From Nostocoides sp. (GTDB lineage Bacteria; Actinomycetota; Actinomycetes; Actinomycetales; Dermatophilaceae), in contig JADJVJ010000006.1 in NCBI GenBank assembly GCA_016716625.1, positions 310,001-374,000 on the forward strand: a DNA stretch of 64,000 nucleotides. The letters run 5' to 3'. The notes under the pieces are model-generated. The model was not told the DNA's origin. It did not search any database and worked only from the letters and a program-made list of their open reading frames with translations. Shown here one piece after another: positions 53,978-62,242 of the stretch (position 1 is the stretch's first letter; each line of letters starts with the position of its first letter). The translations under genes were made by a program, and so were the position numbers.

Positions 53978-54721
53978 GTGAGACGCCCCTTGGTCACCGA
54001 GACCATCCTCGTCCTCGGTGTCTCCCTGGGCGCGTCCGCGATCTGGTCGCTGCTGCGGATCATCGACAAGCTGACTGTGGGGGTTCCGCTGGCCCAACAG
54101 CGCACCTCGATGAACTCCTCGGTGACCCCGGACCGGCCGTGGCTCGACCTTGCCTACCAACTCGTGGGCATCGGGCTCGGGGTCCTGCCCGCGCTGCTCG
54201 CGCTGCACCTGCTGACCCGCGACGACCCGGCCGCACGGCATACGGTCGGGTTCGACGTGCGCCAGCCAGGTGGCGACCTCCTCCGCGGCCTCGGGCTCGC
54301 CGCCCTCATCGGCCTCCCCGGGCTCGGGCTGTATGTCGTGGCCCGCGCCCTCGGGCTGAACACCACCATCGCGGCCGCCGGCCTGGCGCCGGTCTGGTGG
54401 GCGGTGCCGGTGCTCATCCTCGCCGCGGTGCAGAACGCGGTGCTCGAGGAGGTCGTCATGATCGGCTACCTCTTCGAGCGATGGTGGGGCGCCGGTATTG
54501 GACTCTGGCAGGTCATCATCGGCAGCGCCCTCATCCGTGGGACCTACCACCTCTACCAGGGGTTCGGTGGGTTCGTCGGCAATGTCGTCATGGGGGTGGT
54601 CTTCGGGTGGCTCTACAGCCGCACCCGCCGGGTCATGCCGCTGGTCATCGCCCACGCCGTGCTCGACATCGTGGCCTTCGTCGGGTACGCCCTGCTCAAG
54701 CCCCACGTCTCTTGGTTGTGA
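53978..54721 (+). CDS. CPBP-family intramembrane metalloprotease
   Basis: 247 residues with about seven hydrophobic helices. The abortive-infection/CAAX protease motifs are intact: EEVVMIGYLFERW, RGTYHLYQGFGGF and the final HAVLDIVAF. Members cleave within membranes; the substrate is unknown. Divergent from the lipoprotein and convergent with the S33 peptidase gene. Confidence 0.9.
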   Translation: MRRPLVTETILVLGVSLGASAIWSLLRIIDKLTVGVPLAQQRTSMNSSVTPDRPWLDLAYQLVGIGLGVLPALLALHLLTRDDPAARHTVGFDVRQPGGDLLRGLGLAALIGLPGLGLYVVARALGLNTTIAAAGLAPVWWAVPVLILAAVQNAVLEEVVMIGYLFERWWGAGIGLWQVIIGSALIRGTYHLYQGFGGFVGNVVMGVVFGWLYSRTRRVMPLVIAHAVLDIVAFVGYALLKPHVSWL

Positions 54722-54735
54722 GCTCTTTCCAGGGG

Positions 54736-55977
54736 TCAGCGGTCGCGGACCAGTGAGATGAGCCGATCGAGAACCACGCCACCGCTCAGGCGCAGACCGT
54801 TGTGCAGCCACTCATTGGTGACCCAGGTCCGCATCCCCGGCAGCAGCTGCGCGGTGGCCCGGGAGTGTGCTTCGAGGACGAACGGGTCGTCGACGTAGAT
54901 CGCCGCCGAGCACGGGGTGTGGGTGCGGGCAAGCACCTCGGCGTCGTAGAGCCGCGGCCAGTCATGCGCGGCGAGGAGCTCCGCGGTCTTCGCCCAAGGG
55001 CGCAGGTCGGTGCGTTCGGCGAAGACCCAGCGTCCGGGGTGTTCACCGAGCAGGAGGGAGCGATCCTCCGCAAAGGCCGTGGGCGGGACCCGATCGCTCG
55101 ACCAGCCGGTCACGCCGCCATCGGCATAACACGCCTCGTGCACCAGGGTGTAGAGCGGCGAGGCCCCATCGAACGGCAGCAGGGAGGCCACGCCATACCG
55201 GAAGGCCGGGGACCGCGGGTCGCGCTCGAGGAGGTAGTGCAGCGCCTCGCTCCCCCCGGTCGTCCCGAGTTGGCCGCCGATGCTCCGCAGGGTCTGCGCG
55301 GTCAGCGGTTCACCCCCGGGGAGGGTGAGTTCCCCGGCGTCGCAGAGGTCGAGGGCGGCCAGCAGCCGGTCCCGATCCCCCGGGTAGTCGCGGTAGTGGC
55401 GGTGCGACAACACCGCCATCTGCTCGTAGGTCGCGGCATAGATCTCGTCGACCGGCATCGCCACCGGGGGCAGGCCCCCGGCAATGAAAGCCTCGGCGAC
55501 CCGCTCGGGGTGCGCGCTGAGATAGCTCAGCGAGCAGAACCCGCCGAAGGACTGCCCGAGCAGGCTCCATTGCTCCACGCCGAGGTGTTCGCGAAGCAGT
55601 TCGGCGTCCTCGACGATGGCGTCGGCGCGGTAATGGGTGAGGTCCTGGGCCAGTTCGACAGCGCTCCGCCCCACTGGTGGGGCACCCACCGGGGTGGAGA
55701 GCCCGGTGCCGCGTTGGTCGAGCAGGATGACCCGGAAGTCCTCGAGGGCGCGCGCCAGCCAGGGTGGGTTTGCCGGCAACACCCCGGGGCGCGGGCTCTC
55801 CCCACCAGGGCCGCCCTGGAGGAAGAGCAGCGCCGGTCGGTCTGCGCCATCGCCTCGGCGGCGGACCTCACGAGCGAACACCGTGAGGGTCCGGCCGTCG
55901 TGGGCGGCCTCCGAGGACAGAGCAGCGTGGACCAGCGGCACCTCGAGCCGGTGCTCGAGGAGGTCGAGGGCCGGCAC
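54736..55977 (-). CDS. Alpha/beta-hydrolase, prolyl aminopeptidase-like (S33)
   Basis: 413 residues. Oxyanion motif LQGGPGGESPRP, nucleophile GQSFGGFCS, and candidate catalytic Asp and His in AIYVDDPFV and NEWLHNGLRLSGG. The length and GGPG motif match S33 proline iminopeptidases of actinobacteria. Ends 14 bp from the convergent protease. Starts 3 bp after sdhB, so it may be read through from the sdh operon. Confidence 0.9.
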   Translation of the reverse strand: MPALDLLEHRLEVPLVHAALSSEAAHDGRTLTVFAREVRRRGDGADRPALLFLQGGPGGESPRPGVLPANPPWLARALEDFRVILLDQRGTGLSTPVGAPPVGRSAVELAQDLTHYRADAIVEDAELLREHLGVEQWSLLGQSFGGFCSLSYLSAHPERVAEAFIAGGLPPVAMPVDEIYAATYEQMAVLSHRHYRDYPGDRDRLLAALDLCDAGELTLPGGEPLTAQTLRSIGGQLGTTGGSEALHYLLERDPRSPAFRYGVASLLPFDGASPLYTLVHEACYADGGVTGWSSDRVPPTAFAEDRSLLLGEHPGRWVFAERTDLRPWAKTAELLAAHDWPRLYDAEVLARTHTPCSAAIYVDDPFVLEAHSRATAQLLPGMRTWVTNEWLHNGLRLSGGVVLDRLISLVRDR

Positions 55978-55980
55978 CGG

Positions 55981-56724
55981 TCAGTGACCGGAGGAGAGCG
56001 CCATCCGCAGGTCGCGGTTGAGGGTGGAGATGACGTCCTGCGGGATGCCCTTGGGGCAGGCCTTGGAACATTCGCCGATGTTCGTACAGCCGCCGAAGCC
56101 CTCGGCGTCGTGGGTGCTCACCATGGAGACCACCCGCGCCATCCGCTCCGGCTGACCCTGCGGGAGCTCGCTGAGGTGAGTGACCTTGGCACCCATGAAG
56201 AGCATGCCGGAAGCGTTCGGACAGGCAGCGACACAGGCGCCGCAGCCGATGCACTCCGCGGCCACAAAGGCCCGCTCGGCGTTCGGCTTGGGCACCGGGG
56301 TGGCGTGCGCGTCCGGGGCCGAGCCGGTGTTCACCGAGATGAACCCGCCGGCCTGGATGATCCGGTCGAACGCGCTTCGGTTCACCACGAGGTCACGAAT
56401 GACCGGGAAGGCCTCCGCCCGCCAGGGCTCGATGGTGATCGTCTCGCCGTCGCTGAAGGAGCGCATGTGCAACTGGCAGGTCGTCGTCTTCTCCGGGCCG
56501 TGGGCCTGGCCGGAGATCATCAGACCGCACATCCCGCAGATGCCCTCGCGGCAGTCGCTGTCGAACGCGACCGGCTCCTCCCCCTTGGCGTTGAGCCGCT
56601 CGTTGAGCACGTCGAGCATCTCGAGGAAGCTCATGTCGGGGCTGATGTCCTCGACCTGATAGGTGACGAGCTTGCCCTTGTCGCGGGGGCCCGCCTGGCG
56701 CCAGATCTTGAGAGTGAGGTCCAT
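55981..56724 (-). CDS. sdhB: Succinate dehydrogenase iron-sulfur subunit
   Basis: 247 residues from MDLTLKIWRQAG. 2Fe-2S ligands in CREGICGMCG; 4Fe-4S and 3Fe-4S ligands in CIGCGACVAACP and CTNIGECSKACPKGI. Passes electrons from the flavoprotein to the membrane anchor. ATG overlaps the sdhA stop by one base (TAATG). Longer starts would sit inside sdhA. Confidence 0.96.
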   Translation of the reverse strand: MDLTLKIWRQAGPRDKGKLVTYQVEDISPDMSFLEMLDVLNERLNAKGEEPVAFDSDCREGICGMCGLMISGQAHGPEKTTTCQLHMRSFSDGETITIEPWRAEAFPVIRDLVVNRSAFDRIIQAGGFISVNTGSAPDAHATPVPKPNAERAFVAAECIGCGACVAACPNASGMLFMGAKVTHLSELPQGQPERMARVVSMVSTHDAEGFGGCTNIGECSKACPKGIPQDVISTLNRDLRMALSSGH

Positions 56725-58733
56725 TACTTGTAGCTCCGCTGCTTCAGCTCGATGAACTCGTAGGTCAGGTCTTCCTTGTGGAGGACGGGCGCGCCCATCC
56801 CACCACCGGGTATGCCGTCGGCGGCCTCGGGTGTGAACTCCCACGCGGCGACGTAGGCGAACTGGTCGTCGTGCCGCAACGCCTCGCCGTCCTCGGTCTG
56901 CGACTCACCCCGGAAATGCCCACCACAGGACTCGCGGCGGTGCAGGGCGTCGATGCACATGAGTTCACCGAGCTCGAGGAAGTCGGCCACGCGGCCGGCC
57001 TTCTCCAGGGACTGATTGAGGGTGTCGGCCGACCCGAGGACCCGCACGTTGCGCCAGAACTCCTCGCGCAGGGACCGGATGAGGTCGATGGCCTTGAGCA
57101 GGCCCTCCTGCGTGCGCTCCATCCCGCAGTACTCCCACATGATGTGGCCGAGTTCCTTGTGGAAGGAGTCGACGCTGCGATCCCCGTTGATCGCGAGCAG
57201 CCGCTGGGTGCGCTCCTGCACGGAGGTGCGGGCCGCCGCCACCTCGGGGGCGTTGGCGTCGAGCGTGTCGAACGGTCCCTTGGCGAGGTAGTCGCGGATC
57301 GTGTTGGGGAGGACGAAGTAGCCGTCCGCGAGGCCCTGCATGAGGGCAGAGGCACCGAGCCGGTTGGCTCCGTGGTCGGAGAAGTTGGCCTCTCCGGTGA
57401 CGAACAGGCCGGGGATATTGGACTGCAGGTCGTAGTCGACCCAGAGCCCGCCCATCGTGTAGTGCACCGCTGGGTAGATCCGCATCGGGACCTCATACGG
57501 GTTCTCGCCGGTGATCCGGGCGTACATGTCGAAAAGGTTGCCGTACTTGGCTTCGACGGCCGACTTGCCGAGGCGCTTGATGGCGTCGGCGAAGTCGAGG
57601 TAGACCCCACGCCGGAAGTCGCCGACCACCGGGCCCACCCCGCGGCCCTCGTCGCAGACGTTCTTGGCCTGGCGGGAGGCGATGTCCCGCGGGACGAGGT
57701 TTCCGAAGGCCGGGTAGATCCGCTCGAGGTAGTAGTCGCGGTCGGCCTCGGCGATCTGCCGCGGATCCTTGTCGCAGTCCTCGCGCCGCTTGGGCACCCA
57801 GATCCGGCCGTCGTTACGCAGCGACTCGGACATCAGGGTGAGCTTGGACTGGTGGTCCCCGGAGACCGGGATGCACGTCGGGTGGATCTGGGTGTAGCAG
57901 GGGTTGCCGAAGTAGGCGCCCTTGCGGTGGGCCCGCCAGGTCGCGGTGACGTTGGAGCCCATCGCATTGGTGGAGAGGAAGAAGACGTTGCCGTAACCGC
58001 CGGAGGCGAGCACGACCGCGTCGGCGAGGTGGGTCTCGATCTCGCCGGTCTCCAGGTCGCGGGCGATGATGCCGCGGGCGCGCCCACCGCTGACGATGAC
58101 TTCGAGCATCTCGTGCCGGACGTACTGCTCGACCGTGCCCTCGGCGACCTGGCGTTCGAGGGCCTGGTAGGCGCCGATGAGGAGCTGCTGGCCGGTCTGG
58201 CCGCGGGCGTAGAAGGTCCGGGAGACCTGGACGCCACCGAAGGAGCGGTTGTCGAGCAACCCGCCATACTCGCGGGCGAAGGGGACGCCCTGGGCGACGC
58301 ACTGGTCGATGATGTTGGCGCTCACCTCGGCGAGCCGGTAGACGTTGGTCTCCCGGGCCCGGTAGTCACCGCCCTTGACCGTGTCGTAGAAGAGCCGGTA
58401 GACGGAGTCGCCGTCCTCCTTGTAGTTCTTCGCCGCGTTGATGCCACCCTGGGCGGCGATCGAGTGGGCGCGGCGCGGGGAGTCCTGGAAGCAGAAGGAC
58501 TTCACGTGGTAGCCGGCTTCCCCGAGGGTCGCCGCGGCCGCCCCACCGGCGAGGCCGGTGCCGACGATGATGACGGACAGCTTGCGGCGGTTGGCGGGGT
58601 TGACCAGGGCGGCGTCGAACTTGCGCTTGGTCCACTTGTTCTCGATGGGACCGCCCGGGGCCTTGGTGTCGGCGATCGGGTCGCCGAGGGTCCACAGGCC
58701 GAAGGTATCCGGGGTCTGCACGGTGTCGGTCAT
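56724..58733 (-). CDS. sdhA: Succinate dehydrogenase flavoprotein subunit
   Basis: 669 residues. FAD-binding VGTGLAGGAAAATLGEAGYH; HSIAAQGGINAAKN with the FAD-linking His; TMGGLWVDYDLQSNIPGLF. Oxidises succinate to fumarate. The size and the single cytochrome b partner point to the type-B enzyme also known from Bacillus and one of the mycobacterial Sdh complexes. Confidence 0.95.
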   Translation of the reverse strand: MTDTVQTPDTFGLWTLGDPIADTKAPGGPIENKWTKRKFDAALVNPANRRKLSVIIVGTGLAGGAAAATLGEAGYHVKSFCFQDSPRRAHSIAAQGGINAAKNYKEDGDSVYRLFYDTVKGGDYRARETNVYRLAEVSANIIDQCVAQGVPFAREYGGLLDNRSFGGVQVSRTFYARGQTGQQLLIGAYQALERQVAEGTVEQYVRHEMLEVIVSGGRARGIIARDLETGEIETHLADAVVLASGGYGNVFFLSTNAMGSNVTATWRAHRKGAYFGNPCYTQIHPTCIPVSGDHQSKLTLMSESLRNDGRIWVPKRREDCDKDPRQIAEADRDYYLERIYPAFGNLVPRDIASRQAKNVCDEGRGVGPVVGDFRRGVYLDFADAIKRLGKSAVEAKYGNLFDMYARITGENPYEVPMRIYPAVHYTMGGLWVDYDLQSNIPGLFVTGEANFSDHGANRLGASALMQGLADGYFVLPNTIRDYLAKGPFDTLDANAPEVAAARTSVQERTQRLLAINGDRSVDSFHKELGHIMWEYCGMERTQEGLLKAIDLIRSLREEFWRNVRVLGSADTLNQSLEKAGRVADFLELGELMCIDALHRRESCGGHFRGESQTEDGEALRHDDQFAYVAAWEFTPEAADGIPGGGMGAPVLHKEDLTYEFIELKQRSYK

Positions 58734-58743
58734 GTCCGTTGCC

Positions 58744-59454
58744 TCACTTCACCAGGCCGAAGAGGATTGCCAGCGGCGGGATCGCGAACCCGACCGCGAT
58801 GACGGCCGCGACCAGGTGGCCGATGCCCTTGGCGCGGCGGTGGCCGGCCGCGGTCTGCGTCCAGCCGAGGGTCTGCTGGGCGGAGAACACCCCGTGCGCC
58901 AGGTGCAGCCCGAGGGCGGCGAGGGCGAGCAGGTAGATGAGCACCATCCACCACAACTGGAAGCTCGCGACCACCATGGCGTAGGGGGAGGCGGCGAGGG
59001 CGGCGGCGTCCGGGCCGTCGCCGTTGACCACCGGCTTGACGATGGTGAAGTGCAGCAGGTGCCAACCGATGAAGAGGAAGAGGAAGACCCCACCCCAGCG
59101 CATCGTCGTGCTCGTGATGGCCGTCTTGACCACGGCGTAGCGGCTGGCCCGTGCCTTGCCTGCCCGGCTCCACAGGGCCGCCATGGAGTAGACGTGCCCG
59201 ATGAGGGCGGCGATGAGCAGGATGCGGAAGATCCAGAGCAGACCGCCATACGGGAGCATCGGCTCACCGAAGGTCCGCAGGTGCTCGGCATAGCCGTTGA
59301 AAGCCTCCGGGCCGGCGAGGACCTTGAGGTTGCCGTACATGTGGAGGAGCACATAGAACACGAAGAACAACCCCGTCACCGCCATGAGCAGCTTGAGGAA
59401 GATCGTCGTGTTCCGGGCGCTCACAGGTCGCGAAGTCACAGTCGTTGAGGCCAC
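58744..59454 (-). CDS. sdhC: Succinate dehydrogenase cytochrome b subunit
   Basis: 236 residues with five hydrophobic helices and His residues for two haems (LLHMYGN, GHVYSMAAL, GWHLLHFT, GLHLAHGVF), as in single-anchor type-B succinate:quinone reductases. First gene of sdhCAB. GTG start lies six bases after TAAGTT (59461-59466), with no Shine-Dalgarno, so the operon message may be leaderless. Confidence 0.93.
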   Translation of the reverse strand: MASTTVTSRPVSARNTTIFLKLLMAVTGLFFVFYVLLHMYGNLKVLAGPEAFNGYAEHLRTFGEPMLPYGGLLWIFRILLIAALIGHVYSMAALWSRAGKARASRYAVVKTAITSTTMRWGGVFLFLFIGWHLLHFTIVKPVVNGDGPDAAALAASPYAMVVASFQLWWMVLIYLLALAALGLHLAHGVFSAQQTLGWTQTAAGHRRAKGIGHLVAAVIAVGFAIPPLAILFGLVK

Positions 59455-59570
59455 AAAGGAAACTTAGCGCGCAGTCCCGCGCAGGGGGAGGTCAGGAGAG
59501 CCTTACCTTGTGTGAGATAGGCACGTTACCGACGGGTATGCCGTCTCCTTGGCCCCCTTCTCGCTGCCCT

Positions 59571-59646
59571 AACCTCTGCTAGCAGGACTTGGTGCGAGAA
59601 CCGAAGGATGCATCATGCGGTTCTGAAACCAACCCTTGCTAGCAGT
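59571..59646. repeat. Direct repeat with TGCTAGCAG core, upstream of sdhC
   Basis: AACCTCTGCTAGCAGG (59571-59586) and AACCCTTGCTAGCAGT (59631-59646) are exactly 60 bp apart, each holding the palindrome TGCTAGCA. They sit in the 235-bp non-coding stretch between rsmI and sdhC. Possibly binding sites for a regulator of the sdh operon. Confidence 0.55.
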
Positions 59647-59689
59647 GGTTGCGTCAACCGGCGGGGGGCTTGGGTATGGGCCGCACACG

Positions 59690-60532
59690 TCAGCCGGCGA
59701 CGATGGCGTCGTAGAGGGCCTTCTTGCTCAGCCCGGTCCGTGCCGCGACCTCGGCGCAGACCTCCTTGAGCCGCTCCCCGGCCGCCACTCGTGACCGTAT
59801 GCCGTCGAGCTCGTTGGCGAGGTCCGCCACCGGAGCGCTCGCCCCGGCCACGACAATGGTGATCTCCCCTCGCGCCTCGCTGGCCCACTCGACAAGGCCC
59901 CCGACCGGCCCCCGCCGCACCTCCTCGTAGGTCTTGGTCAGCTCCCGACACACCGCGACCGCCCGCTCGGCGCCGAACACCTCGGCCATCGCCGCCAGGG
60001 AGGCAGCGAGCCGGTGCGGGGCCTCGAAGAACACCATCGTCCGCCGCTCTCCCACCAGCGCCGACAACGCCGTATGCCGTTCGCCCGCCTTGCGCGGCAG
60101 GAACCCCTCGAAACAGAACCGATCCACGGCGAGCCCAGAAACAGCCAAGGCCATGAGGACCGCGGACGGCCCGGGGACGCAGGTCACCCGGACTCCGGCG
60201 GCGATGGCCGCGGTGACGAGGCGGTAGCCCGGGTCGGACACCGACGGCATACCCGCATCGGTGACCACGACCACGGTGTCGCCGGCCACGAGCCGGGCCA
60301 CGAGCTCGACGGATCGCGCGGACTCGTTGTGTTCGTGGAAGGAGAGCACCGACCCCCGCGGCTCGACCCCGAGGGCGGCGCAGAGCCGACGCAGCCTCCG
60401 GGTGTCCTCCGCGCCGATGACATCGGCGGAGGTGAGTACCTCGGCGAGTCGCGGCGAGGCGTCCGCCGGGTCCCCGATCGGGGTGGCCGCGAGGACGAGG
60501 ACCCCGGCTGCCGTCAGCTGCTCCACTGCCAT
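59690..60532 (-). CDS. rsmI: 16S rRNA (cytidine1402-2'-O)-methyltransferase
   Basis: 280 residues, tetrapyrrole-methylase fold. ATPIGDPADASPRL, VIGAEDTRRLRRL, VTDAGMPSVSDPGYRLV and PGPSAVLMALAVSGL are RsmI hallmarks. Divergent from the mannosyltransferase gene, a familiar actinobacterial pairing (57 bp apart); the CCTAGG between them may serve both strands. AAGGAG lies some 16 bases before the ATG. Confidence 0.95.
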   Translation of the reverse strand: MAVEQLTAAGVLVLAATPIGDPADASPRLAEVLTSADVIGAEDTRRLRRLCAALGVEPRGSVLSFHEHNESARSVELVARLVAGDTVVVVTDAGMPSVSDPGYRLVTAAIAAGVRVTCVPGPSAVLMALAVSGLAVDRFCFEGFLPRKAGERHTALSALVGERRTMVFFEAPHRLAASLAAMAEVFGAERAVAVCRELTKTYEEVRRGPVGGLVEWASEARGEITIVVAGASAPVADLANELDGIRSRVAAGERLKEVCAEVAARTGLSKKALYDAIVAG

Positions 60533-60577
60533 GCGCTCAGCGTCTCACTCCTTCGGCCCGGGCCACGCACGTCGACC

Positions 60578-60583
60578 TAGGAT
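60578..60583 (+). promoter_or_regulatory. Candidate -10 box for leaderless mannosyltransferase mRNA
   Basis: TAGGAT, six bases (ggccgg), then the ATG of the GT39 gene. No Shine-Dalgarno. Confidence 0.45.
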
Positions 60584-60589
60584 GGCCGG

Positions 60590-62203
60590 ATGAGTGAGCC
60601 CCGCGCGCAGAGCGAGCCCCGCGCGCAGAGCGCACCGCGCGCACAGGGCGACCGCGCGCGCGAGCTGCGGGAGCGTCTGCTCACACCGGTGCCGAGCGAC
60701 CGGCTCCTCGGCTGGCTCGGCCCCGGGCTCATCGCCCTCATCGGCGGCTTCCTCCGGTTCTGGCGGATCGACACCCCGCACGCGCTCGTCTTCGACGAGA
60801 CCTACTACGTCAAGGACGCCTGGACGCTGCTCACCTACGGCGTCGAGATGCAGACCGAGGCGGGTCTGAAGGACCCCAACGCGAAGTGGCTGGCCGGCGA
60901 CCCGAACATCTTCAGCTCGACCAACGGCGAAATGGTGGTCCATCCCCCGGTCGGTAAGTGGGTCATCGCCGTCGGCGAATGGCTCTTCGGAATGCAGTCC
61001 GGCCTGGGCTGGCGGTTCTCGGTGGCCCTGCTCGGCACCCTGTCCATTCTCATGGTGGGCCGGATCGCCCGCCGGATGTTCTCCTCGACGGCGCTCGGCT
61101 GCATCGCGGCCTTCCTGCTCGCCTTCGAGGGCCTGCACTTCGTCATGTCCCGCACCGGGATCCTCGACATGATGGTCGCCTTCTTCGCCCTGGCCGCGTT
61201 CGGGGCGCTGCTCATCGACCGGGAACGCAGCCGGGCACGCCTCGCCGAGATCGTCGGCGAGCACAACGGCTCCTTCGGCATCCTCGGTCCCTGGCTGGGG
61301 CTGCGGCCCTGGCGCTGGGTCGCCGGCCTCATGCTCGGCCTGTCCATGGGCACCAAATGGTCCGGCATCTTCTTCCTCGCCGCATTCGGCCTCATGAGCG
61401 TGTGGTGGGACATGGGCGCGCGGCGCGCGGCCGGCATACGGTCCTGGGGACGGGGGGCGATCCTCAAGGACGGGCCGTACGCCTTCCTCGCCATGGTCGG
61501 CACCTCGGTCGTGGTCTACCTTGCGAGCTGGACCGGATGGTTCGTCACCTCGATCGGTTACCACCGCCAGTGGCACACCTTCCATCCCGGCGAAGGCGTG
61601 CAGTGGCTGCCGCCGGTGCTGCGCAACTTCGTCCGCTATCACCAGGACGCCTTCGAGTTCTCGACGACCCTGACGACGCCACACTCCTACCAGTCCAACC
61701 CGTGGTCCTGGCTCGTCCAGACCCGGCCGACGTCGATGTACTACGAGTCCTTCACAACCGGCGAGCACGGCTGCACCGCGGCGGACTGCTCGGCCGCGGT
61801 CAACCCGATCGGGACGATCTCGCTGTGGTGGGTCGGCATCGGGGCCCTCCTCGTCGTCCTCTGGCATTGGCTGGCCCGCCGCGACTGGCGCGCCGGGGCC
61901 ATCGCGGCCGGGATGATCGGCGGTTACCTGCCGTGGTTCGCCTTCCAGCACCGCACCGTCTTCACCTTCTACGCGGTGGCCTTCGAGCCGTATGTCGTCC
62001 TGGCAGTCACCTTCTGCATCGGCCTGTTCGTCGCGGTGAGCCGGCAGGCCGACCCGATCCGGTGGCGCACCCGCTGGTATGTCGTCGGCGCGTACCTGTT
62101 GGTGACCCTGGCCCTCTTCGCCTTCTTCTATCCGGTCTATGCCGGGTCGGTCATCCCCTACCCACAATGGGCATGGCGGATGTGGCTGCCCAGCTGGATC
62201 TGA
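60590..62203 (+). CDS. Dolichyl-phosphate-mannose-type protein O-mannosyltransferase
   Basis: 537 residues, GT39 (PMT) family, homologous to mycobacterial Pmt. About ten TM helices; the first extracellular loop carries FDETYYVKDAWTL with the catalytic Asp-Glu pair and GEMVVHPPVGKW. Transfers mannose from polyprenyl-phosphate mannose to secreted proteins at the Sec translocon; the secreted Ser/Thr-rich proteins here are plausible targets. The N-terminus has an EPRAQS tandem repeat (18-bp units at 60596-60631, a decayed third after). Confidence 0.93.
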   Translation: MSEPRAQSEPRAQSAPRAQGDRARELRERLLTPVPSDRLLGWLGPGLIALIGGFLRFWRIDTPHALVFDETYYVKDAWTLLTYGVEMQTEAGLKDPNAKWLAGDPNIFSSTNGEMVVHPPVGKWVIAVGEWLFGMQSGLGWRFSVALLGTLSILMVGRIARRMFSSTALGCIAAFLLAFEGLHFVMSRTGILDMMVAFFALAAFGALLIDRERSRARLAEIVGEHNGSFGILGPWLGLRPWRWVAGLMLGLSMGTKWSGIFFLAAFGLMSVWWDMGARRAAGIRSWGRGAILKDGPYAFLAMVGTSVVVYLASWTGWFVTSIGYHRQWHTFHPGEGVQWLPPVLRNFVRYHQDAFEFSTTLTTPHSYQSNPWSWLVQTRPTSMYYESFTTGEHGCTAADCSAAVNPIGTISLWWVGIGALLVVLWHWLARRDWRAGAIAAGMIGGYLPWFAFQHRTVFTFYAVAFEPYVVLAVTFCIGLFVAVSRQADPIRWRTRWYVVGAYLLVTLALFAFFYPVYAGSVIPYPQWAWRMWLPSWI

Positions 62204-62230
62204 CCCGCGGGGGATGTCGGGAGCGGTGGC

Positions 62231-62236
62231 TAGGTT
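62231..62236 (+). promoter_or_regulatory. Candidate -10 box for leaderless nuclease mRNA
   Basis: TAGGTT, six bases (ggggtc), then ATG at 62243. The GGGG could instead be a weak ribosome site. Confidence 0.35.
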
Positions 62237-62242
62237 GGGGTC

